Assembly: GCA_963832445.1 (NCBI GenBank)
Contig: CAWHUM010000015.1
Location: 186,001 to 250,000 of the forward strand
DNA length: 64,000 bases
DNA from: AWTP1-13 sp963832445
GTDB taxonomy: Bacteria > Pseudomonadota > Alphaproteobacteria > Rhizobiales > Hyphomicrobiaceae
Direction of reading: 5' to 3'
Positions 53,711-64,000 of this stretch are shown here, in pieces. The position numbers and the translations under genes were made by a program. Position 1 is the first letter of the stretch. Every line of letters begins with the position of its first letter. The notes under the pieces were generated by a model. The model had not been told where the DNA came from. It did not search any database and worked only from the letters and a program-made list of their open reading frames with translations.

Positions 53711-55105
53711 CTAGACTGCTAGCTTGTCCATTATCCTGGCCCAGCTGCGCGCGCCCTTGCGGAAGGACGAGAGGTTGTACTTCTCGTTGGGCGAGTGGAT
53801 GCGGTCGTCGCTGAGCCCGAAGCCGACCAGCAGGCTGTCCATGCCGAGCGCGTCCTTGAAGGACGTGACGATGGGAATGGAGCCGCCGACGCCGACCAGC
53901 GCCGCGCCGCGTCCCCACTCCTCCTCGAGGGCTTGCGCCGCGCGCACGATGAATGGCGCCTTGGGATCGAAGGCGATGGCCGCCGAGCCGCCGCGGCTCT
54001 TGAACTCCGCCCGGCAATCCTTGGGCAGCTTCTCCTTCACGAACTGCTCCACGACCTTGAGGACCTTGGCGGGGTTCTGCCCGGGCACCAGCCGGCAGGT
54101 GATTTTCACGGAGGCCTGCGAGGGGATGACGGTCTTGGTGCCAACCCCCTGGTAGCCGCCGGTGATGCCGTTGAACTCCAGGGTGGGGCGCGCCCACAGC
54201 TGCTCGAGCGCGCTGTAGGCCTTTTCGCCCGCGGCCTGGCTCAAGCCCACGCTGCCGAGATACTTCTCGCCGGAAAAGCCGAGGCCCGCCCACTGTTTGA
54301 GCTGCTTGGCCGACGGCTTCTTGATGCCATCGTAGAAGCCCGGCACGCGCACGCGGCCGTTGGCGTCGTGCATCTGCGCCATGACCCCCGCCAGCGCCCG
54401 GATGGGGTTCATGGCGGGGCCGCCGAAATTGCCCGAGTGCAGATCGCGGTCAGGGCCGGTGATGTAGAGCTCGGTGGCGGCAAGCCCGCGCAGCTGCGTG
54501 GAGATGGCGGGTGTGTCCTTGTCCCATTGGCCGGTGTCGCAGACCAGCGCCAGGTCGCGCGTCACCTCCTTGCCGTGCTTGGCGAGGAAGCCCGGCAGCG
54601 ACGGCGAGCCGCACTCCTCCTCGCCCTCGATGAGCACGCTGATGGCGATCGGGCATTGGCCGGCGACCTTCTTCCAGGCCCTGACCGCCTCCAGGAAGGT
54701 CATCAGCTGGCCTTTGTTGTCCTCGGCCCCGCGCGCGACGATCACCTTGCCGTTGGCCTTCTCGGTGGCGATGCGCGGCTCGAACGGCGGCGTCTTCCAC
54801 AGCTCCAGGGGGTCCGGCGGCTGCACGTCGTAGTGGCCGTAGAACAGCACGTGCGGGCCGCCGTTCAGAGGCTTTGCCCTGTCGTGCGCGACCACCATGG
54901 GATGGCCGGTGGTCGGCACCACCTTGGCGTCGAATTCCAGCCCCTCGAGCGTGCGGGCGCACCATTCGGCAGCCTTCAGGCACTGCGGCTTGAATTCCGG
55001 GTCGGTCGACACGCTGGGGATGCGGATCAGCTCGAACAGGCGCTCGAGGGCTTCAGTGTGCGTCTCGTCCAGCGACTTCAAGACCTTCGGTAAATACGCG
55101 CTCAT
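53711..55105 (-). CDS. M20 family dipeptidase
   Basis: A 464-residue zinc metallopeptidase. The metal-binding motifs are all visible: VLFYGHYDVQPPDP, ARGAEDNKGQLMTF and IEGEEECGSPS, followed by the dimerisation domain and a C-terminal metal ligand in DDRIHSPNEKYN. It hydrolyses dipeptides or related amide bonds in the cytoplasm; the relatives annotated as dipeptidases are of this size. The ATG at 55105 begins MSAYLPKVLKSL; a long upstream frame overlaps the ppdK start region and is not family sequence. Confidence 0.93.
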   Translation of the reverse strand: MSAYLPKVLKSLDETHTEALERLFELIRIPSVSTDPEFKPQCLKAAEWCARTLEGLEFDAKVVPTTGHPMVVAHDRAKPLNGGPHVLFYGHYDVQPPDPLELWKTPPFEPRIATEKANGKVIVARGAEDNKGQLMTFLEAVRAWKKVAGQCPIAISVLIEGEEECGSPSLPGFLAKHGKEVTRDLALVCDTGQWDKDTPAISTQLRGLAATELYITGPDRDLHSGNFGGPAMNPIRALAGVMAQMHDANGRVRVPGFYDGIKKPSAKQLKQWAGLGFSGEKYLGSVGLSQAAGEKAYSALEQLWARPTLEFNGITGGYQGVGTKTVIPSQASVKITCRLVPGQNPAKVLKVVEQFVKEKLPKDCRAEFKSRGGSAAIAFDPKAPFIVRAAQALEEEWGRGAALVGVGGSIPIVTSFKDALGMDSLLVGFGLSDDRIHSPNEKYNLSSFRKGARSWARIMDKLAV

Positions 55106-55358
55106 CGGACACCTCTGGAGCCTGCCCTTTTGGGGGGGCGCGCGCAGGATAGCGGCGCTCCTCGCCCTTGTGTCAATCGAACGCCCCCGCATGCGTCGTT
55201 TTCGCATCGCGTCGTGTGAGGGAATTCGGGAACTGCTAACGTCATGCAGGTTTTTCAGTAGCACCAGTCTTTTCCATGGCGCCCGCACCTGATAATGGGC
55301 GCTGTCCGCGCCAGGCGCCCAGGGCGACGCCATCGCGGTCACTGCCGGAGCCATCGAC

Positions 55359-58097
<2,739 letters not shown>

Positions 58098-58415
58098 CGT
58101 TCACGGCCGGCGCGGTCCGGGACGCGACCGGGCATGGACCGGCAACCGTCGGTTGCAAAAGACACGAACGCTTTTTTTACGCCTCGTGCGCGCAGGTGCG
58201 CGCCCACGCGAAAAGGGCTTGTGTTTCAACGCTCGAGTTCGTCGACCCTCCCAATACCACACGAATTTTGCGCATTAAGCAGTGTGCAACGTTTTTCGCT
58301 TAACGCTAGATGCCATGGCAGGCTAGAGCGCGCGTACACCGGCTCCAAGGGAGTTAGGCCGCGTTTGCCACACCGGTACGAGCGTCGTCGCTTACTCCTA
58401 CCGACGATTCTGCCA
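58098..58415. promoter_or_regulatory. Upstream region of the flagellin gene (318 bases)
   Basis: No gene is seen. The stretch includes a run of seven T at about 58173-58179, just downstream of ppdK, and an AT-richer segment at 58255-58305 that could hold the flagellin promoter. I cannot assign a sigma-28 or sigma-54 box with confidence. Confidence 0.45.
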
Positions 58416-59348
58416 ATGACCAGCATCAACACTAACGTCGCAGCGATGACCGCGCTGCTGACGCTGACACGAACCAGCAAGGCCTTGATGGAGACGCAAA
58501 ACAGCATCTCCACCGGCTACCGCGTTGCCGACGCCTCCGACAACGGAGCGTATTGGTCGATCGCCACTACCATGCGGTCGGACAACGCGGCCCTGTCCAC
58601 CGTGCAGGACGCCCTCAGCCTCAGTGCCATCAACGATGTGGCCTACACCGGCACCAACTCCGCCATCAAGGTGGTGGATCAGATCAAGAGCAAGCTGGTG
58701 GCCGCCCGCCAGCCCGGCATCGACCGCAACAAGATCCAGAACGAAATCACGGAGCTGCAGTCGCAGCTGCGCGGTATCGCCGATTCGGCCACGTTCTCGG
58801 GCGAGAACTGGCTGGCGGTGAACTCCGGTGCGGCCACCTACAATTCAACCAAGACCATCGTGTCGTCGTTCTCCCGCATCGCAGGCGCCGTCAGCATTGG
58901 CACCATCGCCATCAACATCGACGCCACCAAGCTGTTCGATGCCAACGACCAGTCGGGCATCCTGGACACGCAAAGCACGACCACCAACGGCGGTGTGACC
59001 TATTCGGTTGCAGGCTCGACCGACGCGCTCGACATCTCGGCCCTGACCGACAGCGACAACGACCTGGCGGACCTGGAAGAGATCATCGGCGTCGTCGACG
59101 GCACCATCTCGTCCATGACGGATTCGGCGACCACGCTCGGCGCGGCCATCGCCCGCATCGGCATCCAGAAGGAGTTCATTCAGGGCCTGATGGACGCCAT
59201 CAGCCGCGGCGTCGGCCAGCTGGTCGATGCCGACATGAACGAGAAGTCGACCCTGCTCCAGGCCTTGCAGGTGAAGGAGCAGCTGGGCGTCCAGGCGCTG
59301 AGCATCGCCAACTCCTCGAGCCAGAGCATCCTCGATCTCTTCCGCTAA
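58416..59348 (+). CDS. Flagellin (short alphaproteobacterial type)
   Basis: Filament subunit exported by the flagellar type III system. The 310-residue protein has the conserved D0/D1 N-terminus (MTSINTNVAAMTALLTLTRT, NSISTGYRVADASDNGAYWS) and C-terminus (VDADMNEKSTLLQALQVKEQ, then LGVQALSIANSSSQSILDLF). The variable centre is only about 110 residues long and rich in Thr/Ser/Asp, as usual for short flagellins of this group. No other flagellar gene is nearby, so this is an isolated flagellin copy. Start at ATG 58416. Confidence 0.95.
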   Translation: MTSINTNVAAMTALLTLTRTSKALMETQNSISTGYRVADASDNGAYWSIATTMRSDNAALSTVQDALSLSAINDVAYTGTNSAIKVVDQIKSKLVAARQPGIDRNKIQNEITELQSQLRGIADSATFSGENWLAVNSGAATYNSTKTIVSSFSRIAGAVSIGTIAINIDATKLFDANDQSGILDTQSTTTNGGVTYSVAGSTDALDISALTDSDNDLADLEEIIGVVDGTISSMTDSATTLGAAIARIGIQKEFIQGLMDAISRGVGQLVDADMNEKSTLLQALQVKEQLGVQALSIANSSSQSILDLFR

Positions 59349-59455
59349 TACACCGGCGAACCCGGCATTGACCTTCTCGCCTTCGCCGACCGGCAGGGCA
59401 AGATCGGCCACGGAGCGCCGCAGGGGCAGGGGCTGAGCGTCTCCGAGTGGGCGAT

Positions 59456-60493
59456 CTAGACGCGGCCGGGCTTCAGCCGGACACCAGGCGCCGCACGCTC
59501 GTAGATCACGTCGCGCCGGAAGCGGAAGAGCTGGGCCGGCCGGCCACCCGTGCGCAGTCGGAGTGCGCCGGTGGGCTCCACCAGGCCGCACCCCTCGATC
59601 AGCCGCCGGAAGTTCTGCTTGTGCAGGTGGGGCCCGAGGATGGCCTCCACCGTCTTCTGCAGCTCGAACAGCGTGAACTCCTGCGGCATCAGCTCGAACA
59701 CGACCGGGCGGCATTTGATCGCGCGCCTGAGCTCACCGATGGCGCGTGCCAGCACGCGCGACTGATCCCCCAGCAACGGATGCACGAGCCTGGCGATGCG
59801 GTGGCTCGCGCCGATCCCGTCGTGCTGGCCGCAGCCGACTATGCCCGCCTCGCTGAGCAGCTCGTAGCGCTCGAGCACCTTCTCCTCGTCCCAGCCGGTC
59901 CCGGCATTGCCGAAGGCGATGCGCAGGCGCTGCCTGCGGTGTGGCATCCATGATGCCCCGTACGAGGGGTGGGATTCGTCCGCCCACGCCTCGAGGCTGG
60001 CCTCGATTTCGGCCAGGCACTCGGGCCTGCCCTGGCGCCAGTCCTCCCAGGGCAGCAGCGCGTACCAGCTGCGCCAGGTCGCGCGCGTGCGATCGCTGCA
60101 CTGGCGCGGTCCGACCAGGGCGAGATAGCTGATGCTGACGATGTGGGCCGGTCCGGGGGCGACATCTACTGCCTGCGCGCCGGTCCGCCCGCCGAGCGCG
60201 CACAGCTGGTCCAGGAAGCCCACTTCGACGCCCGTCTGCGCATGCACACACGAGCGCACGCCGCTCTCGAGGGCCTCATGTCTGTTGGGCAGGAAAGGCC
60301 CGCACGGGAGGACCTCGTCGCCGCCCCGCGCGGCCGGGACTACCGCCACAACCGGCTCGCCGGCCCGCACGGCAAGCACCGCGCAGTCGAGGGCGAGGGC
60401 AACAGGTGCCCCAGCCGCAAATGCCCACGGCCCAGCGGGCCGTGCTGCTTCCGTCTTCAGCGCGCCCCCCTTCTGACGCACCGTCGCTGCCAT
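59456..60493 (-). CDS. NrtR-like 'NAD regulator' (COG4111-type)
   Basis: A 345-residue protein with a Nudix-like N-terminal half lacking an evident catalytic Nudix box (LAVRAGEPVVAVVPAARGGD) and a C-terminal winged-helix part (LFELQKTVEAILGPHLHKQN, FRRLIEGCGLVEP). In Hyphomicrobiales such proteins, related to NrtR, are annotated as NAD regulators: a degenerate Nudix domain senses an NAD-related metabolite and the winged helix binds DNA. I recognised it from the HKQNFRRLIE block and overall layout. No NAD synthesis genes are adjacent, so it would act elsewhere. Confidence 0.75.
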   Translation of the reverse strand: MAATVRQKGGALKTEAARPAGPWAFAAGAPVALALDCAVLAVRAGEPVVAVVPAARGGDEVLPCGPFLPNRHEALESGVRSCVHAQTGVEVGFLDQLCALGGRTGAQAVDVAPGPAHIVSISYLALVGPRQCSDRTRATWRSWYALLPWEDWRQGRPECLAEIEASLEAWADESHPSYGASWMPHRRQRLRIAFGNAGTGWDEEKVLERYELLSEAGIVGCGQHDGIGASHRIARLVHPLLGDQSRVLARAIGELRRAIKCRPVVFELMPQEFTLFELQKTVEAILGPHLHKQNFRRLIEGCGLVEPTGALRLRTGGRPAQLFRFRRDVIYERAAPGVRLKPGRV

Positions 60494-60687
60494 GCGATCC
60501 TCTGAAGCTCCTCGGAAATCAACATTTTAGGCGCTAACCCCGGATCATGGCATTTTTCGGCACGCGGGCGGCGCGGAAAAATAGGCCGCGGCCTGCGGGG
60601 GCCAGCTGGGTCATGCACTCACAGGCGGTCCGCCCCGGAGGGCCGACCTTACCGGTCGATCTAATCCAAGAGCGGACGCCCCTGACG

Positions 60688-60834
60688 CGTCGGTCCGGCG
60701 CAATCGGTGCGGGCCTGCTCTTGGCGTTGCAGCGGCTGATGGGCGTCGTATTGGTGTTCGCAAGTGGACCGGTGATCGATCGCTTCGAGTCACGTCGGCT
60801 GCTTCTGCCCAGTGGTCTTGCAGTTGCGGCAGGA
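60688..60834 (+). pseudogene. Possible fragment of an MFS transporter gene
   Basis: One frame reads GAIGAGLLLALQRLMGVVLV followed by FASGPVIDRFESRRLLLPSG, which resembles two helices of a major-facilitator transporter with the D-R-x-G/E-x-R-R loop between them. It stops being recognisable at about 60834, just where the phosphatase fragment starts. No start or end is present, so at best this is a relic. Moderate to low confidence because it is short. Confidence 0.38.
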
Positions 60835-60838
60835 CACC

Positions 60839-60948
60839 AGGCGTCGCGGAGCTCGGAAAGATCGGTCGGCAGCGAGAACGGCCGCGCCTTGCCGGCGATG
60901 ACGCCGCGGCCGATCGACTCCACGGCTTCGACCATGCGGCCCCTGCGA
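60839..60948 (-). pseudogene. Truncated 3' copy of the tyrosine phosphatase gene
   Basis: These 110 bases match 62119-62228, the 3' end of the intact phosphatase gene, at 104 positions with no gaps. They encode its C-terminus (GRMVEAVESIGRGVIAG up to LRDA), and the stop codon of the intact gene (TAG) reads TGG here. With the intact gene it forms direct repeats 1280 bases apart around the ABC substrate-binding protein gene. Confidence 0.88.
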
Positions 60949-61072
60949 TTGAACCGGCGTTCCTCCTGCCAGAACGGCGTTGCAGACGCTATCGCGGTGC
61001 GCCCCAATGCGCGCTACCCTGCGGGCTAAAGGGTGGCTGGTTCATGTCATCCGCACGCCCGGGAGGAAAACG

Positions 61073-62071
61073 ATGAGACGTTCGCTGCTGGTCTGTGCTG
61101 TGGCCTTGCTGTGGCCGGCGCTCGCGGTTGCTGAAGCCGACACGATCAAGATCCCGCGGGGCGCGGGCGGCGTCGGCTTCCTGCCCCTGCTGGTGATGGA
61201 GCAGAAAGGGCTGATCGAGCAAAAGGCGCGCGACGCCGGGCTCGCCAATGTGGGGGTCGAATGGCTCAAGCTGGGCGGCCCCGCCCTCGTCAACGATCTC
61301 CTGCTGTCGGGCGCCGCCGACATCGTCGTTGCCGGACCACCGGCCTTCCTCACCCTTTGGGACCGCAGCAGGGACAACCTGAAAGTGAAGGGCGTGGCGG
61401 CGATGACGTCTATCCCCATGTACCTCAACACGCGCTCGCCGCACCTGAAATCGATCCGCGACTTCGGCCCCACCGACAAGATCGCCGTCACCGCGGTCAA
61501 GGTGTCGATCCCGGCCATCATCCTGCAGATAGCGGCGATCAAAGAGTTCGGCCGCGCCGACTATGCCGCCTTCGACAAATACACGGTGTCGCTCACGCAT
61601 CCCGATGCGTTGAGTGCGCTCATGTCGGGCGCCGGCGAGATCAACGCCCACTTCACCTCGCCGCCCTTCCATCAGCGCGAGCGCAAGTCGCCCAACATCC
61701 GCACCATCCTGACTTCCAACGATGTGATGGGCGGCCCGAGCACGTTCACCATGCTCTACACCACCAGCAAGTTCCACGATGCCAACCCGAAGCTGTATGC
61801 CGCCTTTCTGAAGGCGTTCGAAGAAGCCATCCGCCTCGTCAACACCGACAAGCGCGCCGCTGCCCAGACCTTCCTCGACATGGAGAAGCAAGGCATGAGC
61901 CTCGAGGAGGTTTTGGAAGTCCTCAACGATCCCGATATCCGCTACACGACATCGCCCGAGAACGTCATGAAGTACGCAGACTTCATGGCCGGCGTCGGCA
62001 GCATAAAGACCCGCCCCGCGACGTGGCAGGAGATGTTCTTCCCGGCCATCCACGGTGTGCCCGGCGGTTGA
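61073..62071 (+). CDS. ABC transporter substrate-binding protein, SsuA/TauA/NrtA-like
   Basis: A 332-residue periplasmic binding protein. Signal peptide RSLLVCAVALLWPALAVAEA, then FLPLLVMEQKGLIEQKARDA, LLSGAADIVVAGPPAFLTLW and TWQEMFFPAIHG, a layout typical of the nitrate/sulfonate/taurine binding group (PF09084/PF13379-type). No permease or ATPase gene is adjacent, so it is an orphan and may serve a distant transporter. Start at ATG 61073 after a GGGAGG ribosome site. It lies between the two copies of the phosphatase 3' end and is read against them. Confidence 0.9.
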   Translation: MRRSLLVCAVALLWPALAVAEADTIKIPRGAGGVGFLPLLVMEQKGLIEQKARDAGLANVGVEWLKLGGPALVNDLLLSGAADIVVAGPPAFLTLWDRSRDNLKVKGVAAMTSIPMYLNTRSPHLKSIRDFGPTDKIAVTAVKVSIPAIILQIAAIKEFGRADYAAFDKYTVSLTHPDALSALMSGAGEINAHFTSPPFHQRERKSPNIRTILTSNDVMGGPSTFTMLYTTSKFHDANPKLYAAFLKAFEEAIRLVNTDKRAAAQTFLDMEKQGMSLEEVLEVLNDPDIRYTTSPENVMKYADFMAGVGSIKTRPATWQEMFFPAIHGVPGG

Positions 62072-62116
62072 GGGCCGTACGGGCCGTGCTGCGGCTGACG
62101 TTTATGGGCACATGAC

Positions 62117-62698
62117 CTAGGCGTGGCGCAGGTCGGAAAGATCCGCCGGCAGCGAGAACGGCCGCGCCTCGCCGGCGATGACGCCGCGGCCGATCGACTC
62201 CACGGCTTCGACCATGCGGCCCCTGCGACCCAAGGCGGCGTCGGCGAGGCGGACCATGAGGCGGTTGGGATAGGCGGTGGGCGAGGCCTCGCGCAGGCGC
62301 TGCGCGATCAGCACCTCGGGGGCGTCCGGGTTCAGCGCGGTGAGCGAGATCAGCGCGGCAGCGGTCGAGCGGCTGATGCCGGCCCAGCAGTGGATGACCA
62401 TGGGTCCCTGTCCGCCCCAGGCCAGCGCGAATTCGAGGAGCCTGTCGATGTGCTCGGCATCGGGGGCGACATGGCCTGGTATGTGCTGGGTGATGTCATC
62501 GACGTGCAGGCGCACGTGCAACTCGGGCTTGATCAGCGCCGGCGTCTCGACCACGAACTCGTCCTGCAGGCAGGTGACGAGGTGGGAGGCGTTGCAGCCC
62601 GCCACCACATCCGGCACTGCGCTGAGCGGGCAGACATGGATGCTGCCGGCCATGCGGGCAGTGTTGTCCAAAGCGGGCATCCGAGTGATCTTGGTCAT
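62117..62698 (-). CDS. Tyrosine/dual-specificity protein phosphatase-like protein
   Basis: A 193-residue Cys-based phosphatase. The P-loop CX5R is HCWAGISRSTAA, preceded by the general-acid region (LHVDDITQHIPGHVAPDAEH). This short alphaproteobacterial type is usually annotated as protein tyrosine phosphatase; the substrate is unknown. The ATG at 62698 (MTKITRMPAL) is preferred; one in-frame start lies further up at 62740. Its 3' end is duplicated 1.28 kb away beyond the ABC binding-protein gene. An HD-hydrolase gene lies upstream on the same strand. Confidence 0.88.
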   Translation of the reverse strand: MTKITRMPALDNTARMAGSIHVCPLSAVPDVVAGCNASHLVTCLQDEFVVETPALIKPELHVRLHVDDITQHIPGHVAPDAEHIDRLLEFALAWGGQGPMVIHCWAGISRSTAAALISLTALNPDAPEVLIAQRLREASPTAYPNRLMVRLADAALGRRGRMVEAVESIGRGVIAGEARPFSLPADLSDLRHA

Positions 62699-62764
62699 GG
62701 TTCTCCAGCCGCGAATTCTATCCTCCATGTAGGGCGCCACGCGTGCCAGAAAGAAGACAACGCG

Positions 62765-63399
62765 CTAGTTGCCCACAAGCGCGTTGAAGCGCGCCAGGAA
62801 TGCGGCCTGCGCAGCGGCAGCGGATTGCGAGGACAGCCCCTGCAACATTTTCTCCAGGGCTGGCGGAAGGCCCGCGGGCTTGCCGAAGAAACGGTCGGCC
62901 TCTTCCAGGGCGAAGCCCGCCAGCACGGTTGCCTCGTAGTAGGCGGCGATGCGGTCGGCCTCTTTGATGCGGGCCGTCACCGCTTCGGGCAGCGCCGGCG
63001 GCAGTCCGAAGCGGCGGTGAATGGCCTCGAGCAGCTTGACCTCGAAGGCCTTGTAGTCGAGGCCGACGGCTGCCTTGAAGGGGCTGATGAGATCGCCGAT
63101 CACGTACTCGGGGGCATCGTGCAGCAGGGCGGCGAGACGCCAGCTCGCTCCCAGGCCGGCTCCAACGCAGCGGTGATCTCCTCCACCACCAGCGCGTGCT
63201 GCGCGACCGAGAAGGCGTGGTCGCCGAGCGTCTGGCCGTTCCAGCGCGCGACGCGGGCGAGGCCGTGGGCGATGTCGGAGATCTCGATGTCGGCGGGCGA
63301 GGGATCGAGCAGGTCGAGGCGCCGGCCCGACAGCATGCGCTGCCAGGCGCGTGCCGCCGGCATCGGCTTGGCTTCAGTGTCGGACGGCTTCTCGGTCAT
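62765..63399 (-). CDS. HD-domain phosphohydrolase, YfbR-like (one frameshift)
   Basis: Related to 5'-deoxynucleotidase YfbR. From the Met at 63399 the block ARAWQRMLSGRRLDLLDPSP and ARVARWNGQT precede the first His region (GDHAFSVAQHALVVEEI). One base seems lost at about 63144; after it, WRLAALLHDAPEYVIGDLIS gives the His-Asp pair and KEADRIAAYYEATVLAGFAL the C-terminal part, to the stop at 62765 (about 211 residues). In the sequence as given there is no stop between tag and this gene, so they form one frame (separate finding). It would hydrolyse a nucleotide 5'-phosphate by inference. Confidence 0.8.
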
Positions 63400-64000
63400 C
63401 GCGCTGGAGAGCTTGAAGGCCCGCTGCAGCTCGGCGCAGGGCGCGTGGCGGAAGCAACTCGTCACGTGGTCGTTGACCATGCCGGCCGACTGCATGAAGG
63501 CGTAGACGGTGGTCGGCCCGACGAAGCGGAAGCCTTCGGCCTTCAGCGCCTTGGAGATGGCCTTCGACGCGGGCGATTGGGGCGGGACCGTCTTGAAGGT
63601 GCGATGCGTGTTGATCTGCGGGCGGCCGTCGAGGAAGCCCCAGATGAAGGCCGCGAGGCTGGTGCGCTGCTGCAGCTCGAGCAGCGCGCGCGCGTTGTCG
63701 ATGGTTGCCTCCACCTTGAGGCGATTGCGCACGATGCCTTCATCCGCCATCAGGCGGGCGATGTCCTTGGCGCCGTAGCGGGCGATGCGCTTGGCATCGA
63801 AGCGGTGGAAAGCCTTGCGGAAGTTCTCGCGCTTCCTGAGGATCGTGATCCACGACAGCCCGGATTGGAAGCCTTCGAGGACGAGCTTCTCGAACATGGC
63901 GCGGTCGTCGGTCATCGGCACGCCCCACTCCTCGTCGTGGTAGCGCATATAGAGCGGATCGCTGCCGGCCCAGCGGCAGCGCGTGGTTTCGGTGGCAGTC
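63400..64000 (-). CDS. tag: DNA-3-methyladenine glycosylase I (partial, right edge; in frame with HD gene)
   Basis: Removes 3-methyladenine from alkylated DNA. The last base of the ATG is base 64000; the first two bases lie outside the window. The product begins TATETTRCRWAGSDPLYMRY, with the Zn-ligand Cys, YHDEEWGVP with the catalytic Glu, and LEGFQSGLSWITILRKREN; the C-terminus has NDHVTSCFRHAPC, with the other zinc ligands. About 200 residues are present, essentially the full family length, but the frame continues without a stop into the HD hydrolase. Confidence 0.93.

Overview
The window is 64 kb of GC-rich, densely coding DNA from an alphaproteobacterium, most likely of the order Hyphomicrobiales (Rhizobiales). 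The order-level guess rests on gene neighbourhoods I know from that group: hemC divergent from tsaD with gpsA behind it; purM-purN next to a DUF2066 protein, a CDP-alcohol phosphatidyltransferase, an Hda-like protein, ppk and ppx; uvrC-pgsA-moaD-moaE; an SDR/pteridine reductase with folB; a short alphaproteobacterial flagellin; and an NrtR-like 'NAD regulator'. I cannot name the genus. No rRNA, tRNA, CRISPR array or intact insertion sequence was seen.

Layout. 0-4 kb: methyltransferase (cut by the left edge), hemC, tsaD, gpsA, with a cluster of REP-like inverted repeats between hemC and tsaD. 4-10 kb: a very large multi-domain cell-wall protein (L,D-transpeptidase-like + PG-binding + GH19 + PG-binding + membrane), a RidA protein, a ParD/ParE-type toxin-antitoxin pair and a cytochrome P450. 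10-20 kb: purine genes purM/purN, DUF2066 protein, CDP-alcohol phosphatidyltransferase, Hda-like ATPase, the polyphosphate pair ppk-ppx and a DnaJ-like chaperone. 20-24 kb: remains of an exopolysaccharide locus (intact export lipoprotein and metallophosphoesterase; decayed O-antigen polymerase and glycosyltransferase). 24-31 kb: small Cys-rich secreted proteins, a patatin-like lipase, VOC protein, LLM flavin oxidoreductase, glutathione S-transferase and a CadC-like membrane regulator with TPRs. 31-38 kb: an isoquinoline-oxidoreductase-type molybdenum hydroxylase pair inserted beside a D-2-hydroxyacid dehydrogenase, a phytoene-desaturase-like FAD enzyme, a SufA/IscA protein and an MNT/HEPN pair. 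38-42 kb: moaE, moaD, pgsA, uvrC. 42-52 kb: a giant MHYT-PAS6-GGDEF-EAL signalling protein, two murein hydrolases, folB and a pteridine-reductase-like SDR, and a TorF-type outer-membrane protein. 52-64 kb: RNase T2, M20 dipeptidase, pyruvate phosphate dikinase, flagellin, NrtR-like regulator, orphan ABC substrate-binding protein, a tyrosine phosphatase, an HD hydrolase and tag (cut by the right edge).

Two window-wide points matter to any reader. First, about 20 single-base frame breaks interrupt otherwise perfectly conserved genes, and about 17 of them are +1 insertions; this looks like uncorrected long-read error rather than gene decay, so those genes are annotated as CDS across the break. 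By contrast the 21.9-22.6 kb and 23.4-24.0 kb fragments are broken so densely that they look like real pseudogenes. Second, in two places (31.2-34.8 kb and 60.8-62.2 kb) an unrelated cassette sits exactly at the 3' end of a gene, and a truncated, 92-95 % identical copy of that gene's 3' end lies on the far side of the cassette. This repeated architecture is the most unusual thing in the window.
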